Part shown: piece after piece, positions 11,378-23,596 of the stretch
Position numbering within the stretch: position 1 is the stretch's first letter
Layout: each line of letters starts with the position of its first letter
Assembly (NCBI GenBank): GCA_963682055.1
Contig: OY821742.1
Location: forward strand, 14,477,752 to 14,541,751
Reading direction: 5' to 3'
DNA from: Primula veris
Taxonomy: Eukaryota > Streptophyta > Magnoliopsida > Ericales > Primulaceae
DNA length: 64,000 nt
Position numbers and translations under genes: made by a program
The notes under the pieces: model-generated
Told to the model about the DNA's origin: nothing
Seen by the model: the letters and a program-made list of their open reading frames with translations, nothing else
The model's database searches: none

Positions 11378-11426
11378 CATAATTTACCATTCCCTTTGGG
11401 TACCACTTTTTAAAAATATATAAACC
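11378..11426 (+). repeat. Left terminal inverted repeat of the 13-kb MULE
   Basis: CATAATTTACCATTCCC followed by GGGTACCACTTTT and ATATATAAAC matches the reverse complement of 24392-24439 (CATAATTTACATTCCC, AGGTACCACTTTT, CTATATAAAC). Weaker similarity continues outward to about 11348. The inner part contains a TATA box (about 11416-11424) and an AAACCCTAA box, so the end also serves as the promoter of the Ulp1-like gene. Confidence 0.7.
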
Positions 11427-11581
11427 CTAATAAATCTGAATTTGCCGTCCTACTTTCTCTCTCTACACAGCACGAATTCCTCTTCCCAGAACCCTACTTT
11501 CTCTCTCTACACATCTGCAACTCGATCCCACCCCATACTTTCCCCCAATAGTCTCTCTCTAGCATCGTACTCATTGACAGA
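11427..11581 (+). promoter_or_regulatory. 5' leader of the Ulp1-like gene
   Basis: This lies between the TATA box in the terminal repeat and the ATG at 11582. It holds two CCTACTTTCTCTCTCTACAC copies (about 11450 and 11491), a typical CT-rich plant leader. The right end of the element has a comparable CT-rich leader for the transposase. Confidence 0.55.
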
Positions 11582-11779
11582 ATGGTGAGAACGAGAAACA
11601 ATACGAAGAGTGATACTGACGAAGTTGTGGAGACGCCAACAAAGGTATTCGTTAATTTGAAGCCCTAATTTTAAAATGTTGCAATTGATTGTTAAAGGGC
11701 TATATTGCTTTGATTAGTCCTAATTTAAGTGTATTATGCTTACTATGAATTTTATACAGTTTGTTATGCCCTAATTTGA

Positions 11780-13290
11780 GCAAATTTCAATGTTTTTAAT
11801 TTTGAACCATATGTAGTTAGTTTTGGACTATATGCAGTTGATTTTACCTATTTGGAACCATACGTAATTAGTTTCGAACTATATGCACTTGATTTTACAT
11901 TTGGAACTTTGCATGCTTAATTTTGAACTATATGCACTTGGTGCACCAGAATATGAAATTACGAAGATTCTGTGTTCTAATTATGTTGTTGTTGATGTTT
12001 TTAATTTTGAACCATATGTAGTTAGTTTTGGACTATATGCAATTGATTTTACATTTGGAATTTTGCATGCTTAATTTTGAACTATATGCACTTGGTGCGC
12101 CATAATATGAAATTACGAACCTTCTGTGTTCTAATTATGTTGTTATTGATGTTTTTAATTTTGAACCATATGTAGTTAGTTTTGGACTATATGCAGTTGA
12201 TTTTACCTATTTGGAACCATACGTAATTAGTTTTGGACTATATGCACTTGATTTTACATTTGGAACTTTGCATGCTTAATTTTGAACTATATGCACTTGG
12301 TGCACCCGAATATGAAATTACGAAGCTTCTGTGTCCTAATTATGTTGTTATTGATGTTTTTAATTTTGAACCATACATAGTTAGTTTGAAAATATATGCA
12401 CTTTATTTTACCTATTTGGAACTTCACATACTTAGTTTTGAACCATATACACTTGATTTTGCCTAATCTGCATTTCGCTATATGCACTTAATTTTACATT
12501 TGGAACTTTGCATGCTTAGTTTTGAACTATATGCACTTGGTGCACCAGAACATACGAAATTACAAAGCTTCTGTGTCCTAATTATGTTGTTATTGATGTT
12601 TTTAATTTTGAAATGTACGTTGTTAGTTTTGAACTATATGCAGTTGATTTTACCTATTTGGAACCATACGTAGTTAGTTTCGAACTATATGAACTTGCCT
12701 ATTTTGAACTTCACATACTTAGTTTTGAACTTCATATGTAGTTAGTTTCGAACTATATGCAGTTGATTTTACCTATTTGAAACCATATGTGGTTAGTTCA
12801 AACTACATGCACTTTATTTTACATTTGGATCTTTGCATATTTATTTTTGAACTATATGCACTTTGTGCACCAGAATATGAAAATTACAAAGCTACTGTGT
12901 CCTACTTATGTTATTATTGATGTTTTTAATTTTGAAACATGTGTTGTTAGTTTTGAACTATATGCAGTTGGTTTTACCTATTTGGAACCACACGTAGTTA
13001 GTTTCCAACTATATGCACTTAATTTTACCTATTTGGAACTTCACATACTCAGTTTTGAACTATATACACTTGATTTTACTTAATCTGCATTTTCATAATT
13101 AAAATTTTGAACTGTGGATGCACCAAATTGACATGATCGTGCCGTAATTTGACCTGATTTAAATGTCTATACCCTAATTATATTGTCGTTGATGTTTTTA
13201 ATTTTGAACTGGATGCACTTAAAATGTTCAAACTTTATGCCATTCATTTTTGTACGGGGTAACTTAGTTTTGGACTATATGCACTTAAAT
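11780..13290. repeat. Higher-order tandem repeats filling intron 1 of the Ulp1-like gene
   Basis: Blocks of 150-330 bp recur. Each has GATGTTTTTAATTTTGAA (near 11791, 11994, 12148, 12353, 12594, 12920 and 13190), then GGACTATATGCAGTTG, CCTATTTGGAACCATACG and GAACTATATGCACTTG, sometimes ending in GGTGCACCAGAATATG. The core GAACTATATGCACTT is the reverse complement of the AAGTGCATCTAGTTC motif found throughout the rest of the element. Confidence 0.9.
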
Positions 13291-13726
13291 TCACAGAAAA
13301 TATTGGCTCGACCAAAAAGGAAAGCCAGGGGGCCAAATAAATTAGTAAGACGATCTGGAAAAAAAACAATTTCACCAAGAGCAGAAACTCAAGATAGTGA
13401 AGAATGTCTAATCCAAGACATTAATATGACAAGTGAAGAGCAAGAGGTAAATATGCCAGTTTATTTAGTTTTGCTAGAATAAATAAACCATAAACATATG
13501 AAAAAATGTATATATATCAGGTCACAATGCATCTAGTTTAGTTTTAAATAGATATAGTTTAAGATGAGATTTATTACATTGAGATGCCAAATGAAGAGGA
13601 ATTGAGGCAGTTTATTTGGTTACTCTAGCTTAGCAAAATATTTGGTTCAGGTGAAAGTGCATCTAGTTCAGGCCAAAATGCATCATGTTCAGGTCAAAAG
13701 TACAACTTGTTCAGGTCAAATATGCA

Positions 13727-13926
13727 TTTTGTTCACTTTATAACGTTGAATATAAATCCTTATATTAACAGAATGACATGTGCATATGACAACTTCTAAG
13801 GACGCTGTCGGTCATTTGAACAAAAAAAGAAAAGAGAAACTCAGTTTAGAAGAGGATAAAGACGAAAGTGAAAAACAACTATCGGATAAGAATGAATAAC
13901 AAGATAGAGAGTTTGAAGGAGGAAAG
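13727..13926 (+). pseudogene. Broken duplicate of the 14060-14200 exon of the Ulp1-like gene
   Basis: Translation parallels the next exon (HLNKKRKEKLSLEEDKDES beside PLNKKRKRKSRLDEDKDGS) and ends at a good GGAAAG|GTAACA donor. Its acceptor has decayed (CATATGAC where the intact copy has CATATGCAG), and a TAA replaces a Glu codon near its end. It is therefore left out of the model. Confidence 0.75.
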
Positions 13927-14495
13927 GTAACATGACAAATTCATTTAATTTATCAAGCTTAAATAAACATATGAAACATGCATATATTTCAGGTCACAGT
14001 CCATCTAGTTTAGTTAAAACGATATATGGTTTATTTGAACGACATAATGGCATATGCAGGAGATGGCTTCGACAGAAACTGGTGGTCCTTTGAACAAAAA
14101 AAGAAAAAGGAAATCAAGGTTGGATGAGGATAAAGATGGAAGTAAGAAACAAGTATCGGATAAGTATGAAGAACAAGATAGAGAGCTGGAAGAACCAAAG
14201 GTAATAGCACAGTTTATTTACTTTGTTTAGCTTAAATAAACATTTAAAAAATGTATAAAAAACTGTTTCACAAGAGAAGAATAAGAATAAAAAGTTGAGT
14301 GAAAAACATCATGTGGATGAATATGAGGATGAAGAAGGCGCCAAGGTAATAAAATAGTTTTTGTAGCTTATAGAACATCTAAAAATGTATACCCTATATT
14401 TTATGTCACAATGCATAAACTTAGTTGAAAATTTTATAAAATGTATCTAGTTCATGTCATAATGTTGAATATATTGTTCATATGAATATATGCAG

Positions 14496-14938
14496 GGGAC
14501 AAATTCAAAAAAGAAGGATAAGAAACAAAATGGAAAAGGCCAGGAGAAACAACTTGCGAATGAAGATAAGAAGGATAAAAAGGAAAAGGTAAAAGAAAAA
14601 ATAATTGAAGAGGAGGATGAAGATGTTGAAGAACTCCAAAAATTACAGGTAATTTTACATCTAGTACCTTTAATGTTGCATCTAATCCAGTTAAAGTGCA
14701 TCTTGTTCAGATGAGAAAGTAAATAAACTTACCTGAAAATTGCAAATTTCATTTAATTCATTTAATTGCAAATTGAAAATGTTGAATATACTGTTTAAAT
14801 GAACATATGCAGGATAAGAGAAAAAATGGAAAAGAGCGAGTGAAACAACTTGCGAATGAAGATAAGAAGGGTAACAAGGGAAAATAAAAAGTAATTGAAG
14901 AGGAGGATGAAGAGGTTGAAAAATTTGAAAATTTGCAG
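14496..14938 (+). repeat. Duplicated exon pair in the Ulp1-like gene, second copy with a stop
   Basis: Exons 14496-14648 and 14813-14938 are duplicates (KQLANEDKKDKKEK beside KQLANEDKKGNKGK, then IIEEEDEDVEELQKLQ beside VIEEEDEEVEKFENLQ). Both have phase 0 and flanking introns of the same build. The second has TAA at 14885-14887. Skipping it would keep the frame. Confidence 0.8.
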
Positions 14939-16559
14939 GTAGATTTACAACTAGTTCCTTTAATTGTGCATCTAGTTCAGTTAAAGTGCATTTTGTTCAG
15001 ATGAAAAGTACACGTAGTTCAGATGAAAGTTCATTTATTTCATCTGAAAATTATTATTTGTAGGCTGATGATACGAAGAAATATATTTCTAATCTGCTTG
15101 GAATTGTTCGTACCATAAAACGAATAAACCTCACTGAGATACACTTGGATCATTTAAGGAAATACTGTCCATTCTACAAGCTTATTGAAGCAATAAAAGA
15201 TGGTAAATTGCCACCTCATATTTGTAGAAAAAGTGAAAATGATATAAGGAATATTTTGTTAACCTATAAAAGTGAGGAAGGTAGTTTTAATTTTGATGGG
15301 GAATCAAAAAAGTTGACCAGTGATCATATAAGAAGCATATTTGGAATATGTGATGGGAGAAAGATTCTGAAGTTGGGTGCACAGAGAAGACCAGATGAAA
15401 GTAGATTTTACAAACGGTATTTTAATACAGTTGGTAGAGCCCTGTATACGGGTCCTGTCACTAGTGGTTTGCTAAAAGCAACTGACATTGAAAACGTTGG
15501 AAAGAATAAGTTCGTTAAGGACACGACACGGTTGTTAACTTTGTATATACTTCAGTCTTGTATGGTGCCAAAGCGAAACAGCTGTATATAATGGTCGTAT
15601 GTCAGACTTGTGCTTGATGTGGAACAGCTTATTGAGTATGATTGGAGTGGGCACATACATAAGACCTTGATCACTTCACTTGACTCTGAAGAATCAATTG
15701 ATAAAAAATCAGGCTGTATAATTGCTATACCGGTAAGAAGATTAATGTTTACATTACAATACAAGCAATTAGAAAATAATAATAAAATACATGTTAAACT
15801 ACAGTTTGCGTTTTTTGTTGTTGTTACAGTATTGGTTCATGGAAACATTTCCATTTTATGTCCCCGAAAACCCAGCTGAGGAAATTCTATGCATCAAATG
15901 GAAAATTCCAAAATTGTCTAAGGAGACGAAGGAAAAATCTATTATTGAGCTATCACAAAAGGTACTTTTTAAATCACCCAGTTTACTGTTTACAATTTAC
16001 AGTTTACAGTTTACAAAAAATTGAGAAAATGCATGTTTTTATGTAGCAAAAATTGCGTGTTGTTCAGCTTTAATGCACATTTTTACTTGGGGATCTACTG
16101 CAGTTAATAGGTATATATTTCAAATTAACTTAAACTTGGTATATGCAATTGTAGTTTATTGATGTTAGTCAAACATTTCCTGAGAGTGTTGCAATAGAGG
16201 AGTCTGGCTCTGATGCGGAAAATGAAGTAGTTCCTGAAACTAATGTAAGTAAACAAGGAATACTTAACATCAATGATCCATTCTCTCTTTCTTCGCAACA
16301 TATTGATGATATTCACAAAGAATGGGCTGCACCAACACTAAAAGTAGGGGAGGTTTCAGGAAGCTCACAACAATCCGAGTCTGATTATGTCAAACTATCC
16401 AGCAAAATTTGACAATTATGGAACGAAATAAAGTACTAAGAGAAGAATTGAATATATCACAGCGTAAATTGGCATTGAAGGTAACTGCACATGCTGCTGC
16501 AGTTAAAAGGGAGAATGATTTTAAGAAACAAGTAGGTGACTTGATGTGCGCTAATGCTG

Positions 16560-17133
16560 GTAAGACTTATTTCTGTCTATTAATTGATTCAATCACATCT
16601 AGTTCAGCTTTATGTGCATCTTGTTCAGCTAAAAATGCATTTAGTTTTGATTTGCATTAACTTAGTTTGATTCGTTGTTGATAGATTTTTGTTTTTCTAC
16701 AGAGTTATCCAAGAAAGTTGATCACTTGACGTGCACTAATGCTGGTAAGACCATTTTCTTTCTATTAATTGATTCAATTGCAACTGGTTCAGTTGAATTT
16801 ACATCTGTTTCAGCTGAAAATGCATTTAGTTCACATGTATGTGCATATTGTTCAGCTGAAATGCATTTAGTTTTGATTTGCATTAATTTATTTTGATTTG
16901 TTGTTAAAATATTTTTGTTTCCCTACAGACTTATCCAAGAAAGTTGATCACTTGATGTGCACTAATACTGGTAAGACCTTTTTCTTTCTATCATTTGCTT
17001 GAATTGCATCTAGTTTAGTTGAAACTACATCTAGTTCAGCTTTATGTGCATCTTGTTCAGCAGAAAATGCATTTTGTTTTGATTTGCATTACTTAAGTTT
17101 AATTGGCTGTTAAAAGATTTCTTTTTTCTACAG
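16560..17133 (+). repeat. Tandem exon-intron units encoding a 14-residue coiled-coil repeat
   Basis: Two 42-bp exons (16703-16744, 16929-16970), both phase 1-1, encode ELSKKVDHLTCTNA and a near copy. The same start (AGTTATCCAA) opens the next large exon at 17134. Each is separated by an intron of about 160-185 bp with the same sequence (GTAAGACC...CATCTAGTTCAG...TTTTCTACAG). The repeated unit is one exon plus one intron, and 14 residues equal two heptads. Confidence 0.85.
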
Positions 17134-19409
17134 AGTTATCCAAAACCATTATGAAGGCTGCAAATGAGAATGCAAATTCTCGAGACGAAAGTCAGATCAT
17201 TGCAGATTTAATTGCTGATATTAACTCTGCAATGCTTCTTGTTAGTGAAGATTTGATGCGAGAAAGGCTTCAAGCAATGGCAGATGAGCTGGTTGCAAGC
17301 ATGGGCCCAGTTACACAACAAAATCTTTTTTCGGATATCGATGATGTAGTCAATGGAGTCTACAATGATATCGGTAGGATGGCTGTTGCAAATGATCCAA
17401 ATGATGATGTTCCACATTCTAAAAATGGGCTACATGATAGTCAAGAAAAGGGTCGAGAAATTGTAAACAAGGATATGGAACAAGCTGCTGAAAAGGGGCT
17501 ATATGAGAGTCGAGAAACCAAACAAGCTGCTGAAAAGGGTAAATAACAAGCTTCTCATAAAAGCCGACCACTTCCAAACCCTTTCACAAAACCCCTTCGT
17601 CCTCGGAGAATGAATCAAGCAAAGAAGACTGAAGTTGCTACTCCAAAGGCTCCGATATTTAGGGTAAATCAGACGGCGGAGATTAATAAGATATCAAATG
17701 ATGAAACGCCTTCCTTTGACTTATTGACTCCAAGTCCACCAGATGAAGATGACGATGAAGATGACAGCAAACTTGGTCCCAAAGAGCTAATGCACAAGAA
17801 AGCTATTAATATCATCTTATCGGATGACATAGTTGAAAAGTTGAAATTGATTCACAAGAAAGGAAGAGAGTAAGTTATTATTTAATAGCTATTTTGTCAA
17901 CATAGTTAAGTTATAAACAGTTACTGTACTGTATTTCAGTTGAACTTGATACAGTGCTGCTGAACTAGACGCACTTTCTACTGAAGTATATGCACTTCCT
18001 GCTGAATTAGATGCACTTACCTGCTGAACTAGATGCACTTTATGCTGAAGTATATGCACTTTCACATAATTGTAATCTGATAATGCATCTGGTTTAGTTC
18101 AAAAGTTCATCTAGTTCAAAGATTATATAGTTCAGCTACAAATAGTAGAAACTAATGTTTTCCAAATGCAGTACGACTATTTGGAGAAATGGATGGAAGA
18201 TTCAACAAATGGTTATGGTTAAAGAATTATACAATATTCGTAACGGATTAGTGTTAAGCGACAATGTAAGTAAAACATTTATGATTTTAGTATAAGATTC
18301 TTTTGATTAATTAAACTGCTTATAATATTATCTAACCCTCATATTTCTGTAGGTAATGGACGCTTATTGTTCAATGTTAGTTGAAGAAAGCAATAGAAGT
18401 ACAGAAAAAGTTGTCATTCTGGATTCTAGCAGTTGGGTAAGTTTTTTAATTTTTTTGAGTCTTTATATAGTGCATATAATTATGATTTTTTTGAATTTTA
18501 TTGAGACTTTAATTGAAAATTATAAATGCTCCACAGAGATACATAACTGGTGGAAAGGATTACGAAATCACAACCCGTAACTTGGTGAACCAGCCGCTCT
18601 CTGAAAAAACAAGGAAATATGGAAATGATTTAACAAAAATCATTGTGCCAGTTCTGTGTAATGGTGGTAAAGCCAGACATGTTGAGCCGCACCATTGGAC
18701 GCTGATAGTATTTGATGTTGCATCAAAAACTTGGTTTTATTATAATAGTTTGAAGACATATCGGAAAACTGGTGAAGATTTGTATCAAATGGATGCAATG
18801 AGAGTGGTATATTGTTGTTAAACGTGTCATATTATTATATGTTATTGTATATATTTATGTTACATTTGTTGTCTTTTCAAATACAGAAAATGCATGTTGA
18901 AGATGTATTCAAGACCATCGTCAAGAACAAAGGGGGGGATGTGAGTGAATATAAGTTTAAGTCCAAATTTTTTGTCAAAACAGAAGAAGTGGCACAACAG
19001 GCAGTTTCAAGGTAGGTTTATAATTATATATGGTTCAACTTAAAGTTCATTTTGTTCAGGTTAAAGTGCATATACTTCAGCTGAACTGTTTGGGCACTTT
19101 GCCAATTGCATACAACCTGTTGAAGTCTATGGACTTTTTCAATACTTAAAATGTATTATTTATGTTTTTCTCTAAATTTGCAGATTGGATTGCGGAGTAA
19201 TTGTTGCTTATTGGATAACTTGTTTACTCCGAGCAAATGAAATCCCAAGCAATGTGGTGGATGATGATGTTTTAAATACATTTAAAGCCAATATCATTAC
19301 AAAGGTTGTAGAGCCCTACGACTTGGAGACCAACCTTGATACAACAGATATCAGTCTTGATGTCACCAAGGAAGACACATCGAAAAATTTTAAGGATGAA
19401 GATTTGTAG

Positions 19410-20639
19410 AGATTTAGTTTTGAACTACATACACTTGGTCACCGGAATTCGTAGTTAGTTTCAAACTATATGCACTGGATTTGTAGAGATTTGGTTTGTT
19501 CAAGTAATTATTTTCGTTCGTTTCATTTGAAATTTGGCGTGTATTTTGTGATTTGAAGTTTGTGAAAACTTGTTATTTTTTATGTTTACTGAAATGAGTC
19601 TGTTTTTTTTTTTTTTTTGTGTATGTGAAATTTGTTCTTTTAATGTTCAAAGTGCATGTCTTAGTTCAAAAACTGCATCTGGTTTAGCTTAAAATGGCAT
19701 CTGCTTTAGCTTAAAATGGCATCTTCTTTGAATCAAAGTGCATTTATTTCAGCTCAAAGTGCATGTAGTTCATCTGAAAAATGTATTACGACTATGTGAA
19801 GTTTGTTATGTTAGTTTTATTGTTGCTAAAAGTTCATTTAATTCATATAAAAATTGAATAATGTATTATGACTAATATTTGTAGAGACTTGTTTTGTTCA
19901 AGTAATTATATTCATTCGTTTCATTTGAAATTTGAATTGTATTTTGTGATGTCAAGTGCATCTGGTTTAGTTTCAAGTGCATCTGGTTTAGGTTAAAGGG
20001 CATCTGCTTCAGCTCAAAGCGCATGTAGTTTATCTCAAAAAATATATTACGACTATGAAATTTGCTATGCTAGTTTTAGTTTGCTAAAAGAGCATATAAT
20101 TCATATGAAAATTGAATAATCTATTTTTATGTTGTTGTAGGGAACGTCTACTTTTATTCAAATTGTTTTAATTTTTTGTATTAAACAATAAATTCCTACA
20201 ACGCTTAAATACATTCATTTTTTATGCTTTAAAAATCCAAACAGAAAATTTAATAGTAAACTTTAAACACAATTTCATATAATGTTAGAAGGAAATCAAC
20301 AAAAATTACATATAGTTACATATAATTTCATTTGCATAAAGTGAATCTGGTTCATAAGCAAGTACATCTAGTTCATAAGCAAGTTCATCTACTTCAGTAG
20401 AAAGTGCGTTTAGTTCAACAGTACCATGAACTTCAAACTTATATATGCAATATTAATACTCTATTACAAAAATCATCTGCAGAAAGTGCATCATCTTAGC
20501 TTGAATATTGTATTAAGAAAGTTGATGTTATCTTGAAAACGTACAAGCTTTGATCTATTTCCGCACAAAAGATAAACCCCGAAAATTACAAACTTTTATA
20601 AAAAAAAAATACAACTTATTGAAAAACAAAAAGCAGCTC
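19410..20639. repeat. Spacer between the two convergent MULE genes, rich in the short motif
   Basis: No coding sequence seen. It holds many variants of AAGTGCATCTAGTTCAG and its complement (for example near 19660-19770, 19975-20030, 20335-20410 and 20480) plus two related blocks around 19490-19560 and 19880-19950. It should contain the 3' ends and polyadenylation signals of both genes. Confidence 0.7.
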
Positions 20640-23596
20640 TCAGTAATTTATAATTGCTTTACAGCTTCTTCTGTTGTGGGTTCCCTTTACTCCACAGTTA
20701 CCACATGTCATTTTCCGTGTTCGTTCTCGCTCAACACGTGACTTTATTCTACTTTTTCTTGGTCGACCTGGTTGAGGTCTCATTGTTGGAGGTTGTATGA
20801 GAGGTAACAGTAAGTTTTCAAATCTTAACCTCAATGTTGTTGGTACAGGATATATTGGTACTTCATATGCCTTACGATACATAGAAGTATGATAGTATGG
20901 ATCAATGTAATCATGTACTATAAGATTTGATCGTCCAAAACACGCCATCGCATGACTGCAAGGAAATCCATCAACCTGCCAAACCCCACATGTGCAGGTA
21001 CATGTGCCGACATTTACCATGTGCGAAGGATATGTAAGCACTTCAAAAACAGTATCTGTAGCCTTCACGCAATTCAAAAAGCGATTCTGTTCTATCATAT
21101 TGCGCACAGTTTTTCCAACACTCTTACATAAAATAGTTTCCCAGCGAGCTGTAAAAGAATATAGCATATGTAAGAAAAGAACAGTTTACCGGTTATATTC
21201 TTGTGTAAAAATCTATCAAATAATTCTATTTAAGTTGAATGTGCATCTAGTTTGAAAACTATAGTGAATATTAGCAGTACACAAAATGAATCAATTACAG
21301 TCAAGTTCATCTCCAGAAAATGCTTATTTTTTTGCTAAACTACTTATAGTTTAATTAAATAAATAAATCATACCTGATTTCTGTTTCCATTCAATGTACC
21401 ACTTCATCAATGCTCCTCTAATACCGTCTACAAGTGGTACAATCGGTAGTCCCCTGTAGTCCAAAACCCAAGAATTAAATGACTCTATCGCACTCGATGC
21501 CATTGAACCATAACGACATTGCCCAGAATACGCTTTTGCCCAATGTTTAAATGGCAGTCCATCAAGAAAATTAACAATTTGAACCCCACCCTCTTCTAAT
21601 AATTCATCCATGTGAATATTGAATAACCCAATTGTAGTCGCATATGCACAATCCCTAAATAATTCCAGAATACGGGTTCTCTTTGGACCTAATACTGGAC
21701 CACTAAATTTTGATTTCAAATTTTCCCTCAAGTGATAGTAGCAATAATAATGATCACTATTTGAGAATATTCTTGGAACTGCATCTAATAGCCCTGGATT
21801 CCTATCGGAAAAGAAAGTTATTTCTTCTTCTCTTCCAATAATAGCCTTTATTTGTTCCAGGAACCAAATCCAATTCTCCTTTGTTTCTCCATCAACAACA
21901 GCAAAGGCTAAGGGATACAACCCTATAACATTAAAAAGTGCATACAGTTCAGTAAATCGGTTAAAAAAGTACACTTTAAAAAGGTTCATATGGTTCAGTA
22001 AAAGGTGCATCAGGTTCAGTAAAAAGTACATACAGTTCAGTGCATTAGATTTAAAGAGGTACAATTTAAAAAGTGCATCTAGTTCGGTAAAACATGCATG
22101 TTGTTCAGTAACAAGTTCATCATGTTCAGTAACAAGTTCATCATGTTCAGTAAAAAATGCATGCAGTTCAGTAACAAAAGCATCATGTTCAGTAAAAAGT
22201 ACATACAGAAAATTGTAACTCTTTAAATCTAATGTACTGAAAATGTAACATAAATATATTTATGTTACATTTGTTGTCTTTTCAAATATATGCATGTTGA
22301 AGATGTATTCAAGACCATCAAATACAGAAAATTGTACCATCATTATATTTAAAGAGGTACAATTTAAAAGTGCATCTAGTTCGGCAAAACATGCATGCAG
22401 TTCAGTAACAAGTTCATCCTGTTCAGTAAAAAGTGCATGCAGTTCAGTACAAAAAGCATCATGTTCAGCAACAAGTGCATGCGGTTCAGTTTTTAGTAGC
22501 AGATAACCAAGTAAAACGTACCTTGATCACCGTTCTTCCCAGTGGCAGATAACAAAGTTCCTTTATATTTCCCAAATAGATGAGCAGCATCAATGAAAAG
22601 AAGGGGCCTCACGTAGTTGAATCCTTGAATGCATGCTCCAAAGGCAACAAAAATACGTTCAAATTTATAACTACTTTGATTAACTTCCAAAATAATCCGA
22701 CTTCCCGGATTTTGAGATAACGCAGCATCAACATACCATCGAAGATCCTGATAGGACTTCTTATCATCGCCTTTAACCCTTGAATTGGCAATGTTGACAG
22801 CCTTCCAAGCCTTCTTATAACCGATTTGAATACCATAACTGACATCCATCAATGTAATCACATCTAATGCATTAAATTTAGGTTTCTTCTTCACCTCATC
22901 TTCAATCAAGTCCCCTATTCTACGACTGTCTAATCGTTTAGAACGATCGTTTGTTATCTCAATATCACAAGTATGCTCGTTATTAAATTCTCGTACCACA
23001 TAAGCTCCCGTTCGTTTCATAACTGTGGCAGTTATTGACCAGGTACATGCCTTATCTCTATTTTCTTCATAACAAACAGCATGTACACGCCTCTTATCAT
23101 TTTTACTCATTTTGAAATGAAACCCACAACGAACAGAATATTTCACCAGTGCCGTTCTGAATTCTCTACAACCCCCTGGAAATCTCTGCCCTACTTCTCT
23201 AATAAGTGTATACCAATGATCCGACAACAAAACCTTGGCAGAACCAGAATCACAGTCACTCACTTCTTGTCCTTTATTTAGTGCCAACATACTCTTAGAT
23301 GTACAACATGTATCAGATCTTAGATCACTCCCCTCATTACAAATCGCCAATGAAAACACATCAACTTGAACCAAAGAAGTTGACAATGTTTTCATAACCT
23401 CAAACATGCAAAGCAAGTTCGAATGACTCCTCAACAAACATCGTTCGAAACCAGGAACAGAATATCTCAAAGACACATTCGATACATTTAACTCACTCCA
23501 CTCTTTACAAATCAAAAACAAAACATCTTCATAACTAGAATCTGAAGACATCTTAATACCACTTGTATACTTGCACATCATTATAATAGACCCCAT
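20640..23596 (-). CDS. MURA (MuDR-family) transposase, apparently intact
   Basis: Three coding exons with matching phases: 23596-22522, 21922-21374 and 21148-20640, giving 710 codons and no stop. The N-terminus (MGSIIMMCKY) is typical for plant MULE proteins. Next is a DNA-binding zinc region (about 130-210: QRFPGGCREFRTALVKYSV, then CTWSI and NNEHTC). The DDE core has D336 (LLFIDAAHLFGKYKG), D398 (FFSDRNPGLL), CYYH at 419-422 and a likely E505 (SSAIESFNSW). A SWIM zinc finger follows (CTCTCGVWQVDGFPCSHAM, about 591-609). The protein ends with a CX2CX4HX4C knuckle (CGNCGVKGTHNRRSC). It cuts and moves elements with matching ends in the nucleus. Both introns are filled with the AAGTGCATCTAGTTCAG motif. 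The exon starting at the ATG has an acceptor right before it, so there is a 5' UTR intron. Confidence 0.92.
21990..22500. repeat. Dense array of the short motif inside transposase intron 1
   Basis: About 20 consecutive variants such as AAAGTGCATCTAGTTCGG, AACAAGTTCATCATGTTCAG and AAAAGTACATACAGTTCAG, spaced roughly 22-26 bp. They are on the plus strand, so antisense to the transposase. A copied piece of the Ulp1-like gene (22255-22319) interrupts the array. Confidence 0.9.
22255..22319 (+). pseudogene. Fragment of the Ulp1-like gene copied into transposase intron 1
   Basis: The sequence matches 18848-18920, including the end of an intron and the exon coding MHVEDVFKTI, but lacks the seven bases CAGAAAA at the splice junction. 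It lies in the same orientation as its source, about 3.4 kb away. Confidence 0.85.

Larger units (their letters stand above)
11582..19409 (+). pseudogene. MULE-borne Ulp1 (C48) cysteine protease-like gene, multi-exon, with nonsense codons
   Basis: Exon model by GT-AG sites and phase: 11582-11644, 13297-13446, 14060-14200, 14277-14345, 14496-14648, 14813-14938, 15064-15732, 15830-15961, 16155-16244, 16394-16559, 16703-16744, 16929-16970, 17134-17869, 18172-18265, 18353-18436, 18537-18806, 18887-19011, 19184-19409. All phases join. Early exons code for Lys/Glu-rich basic-acidic segments. The 15064-15732 and 15830-15961 exons encode a globular part ending in EYDW and YWFMETFPFYVP blocks seen in plant transposon ULP proteins, followed by coiled coil. 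The last exons hold the protease: His in PHHWTLIVFD, an Asn where Asp is usual (FYYNSL), a Gln-rich stretch (AQQAVS) and Cys in LDCGVIVAYW. In-frame TAA codons at 14885, 15589 and 17544 break the frame. The protease exons themselves are open. The family removes SUMO-like modifiers; whether this copy makes any protein is doubtful. Confidence 0.8.

Noticed and set aside
16155..16559. Apparent frameshift in the Ulp1-like gene near 16,390
   Set aside because: An intron at 16245-16393 (AAT|GTAAGT, CCAG|CAA) joins both sides in phase, so no frameshift is needed.
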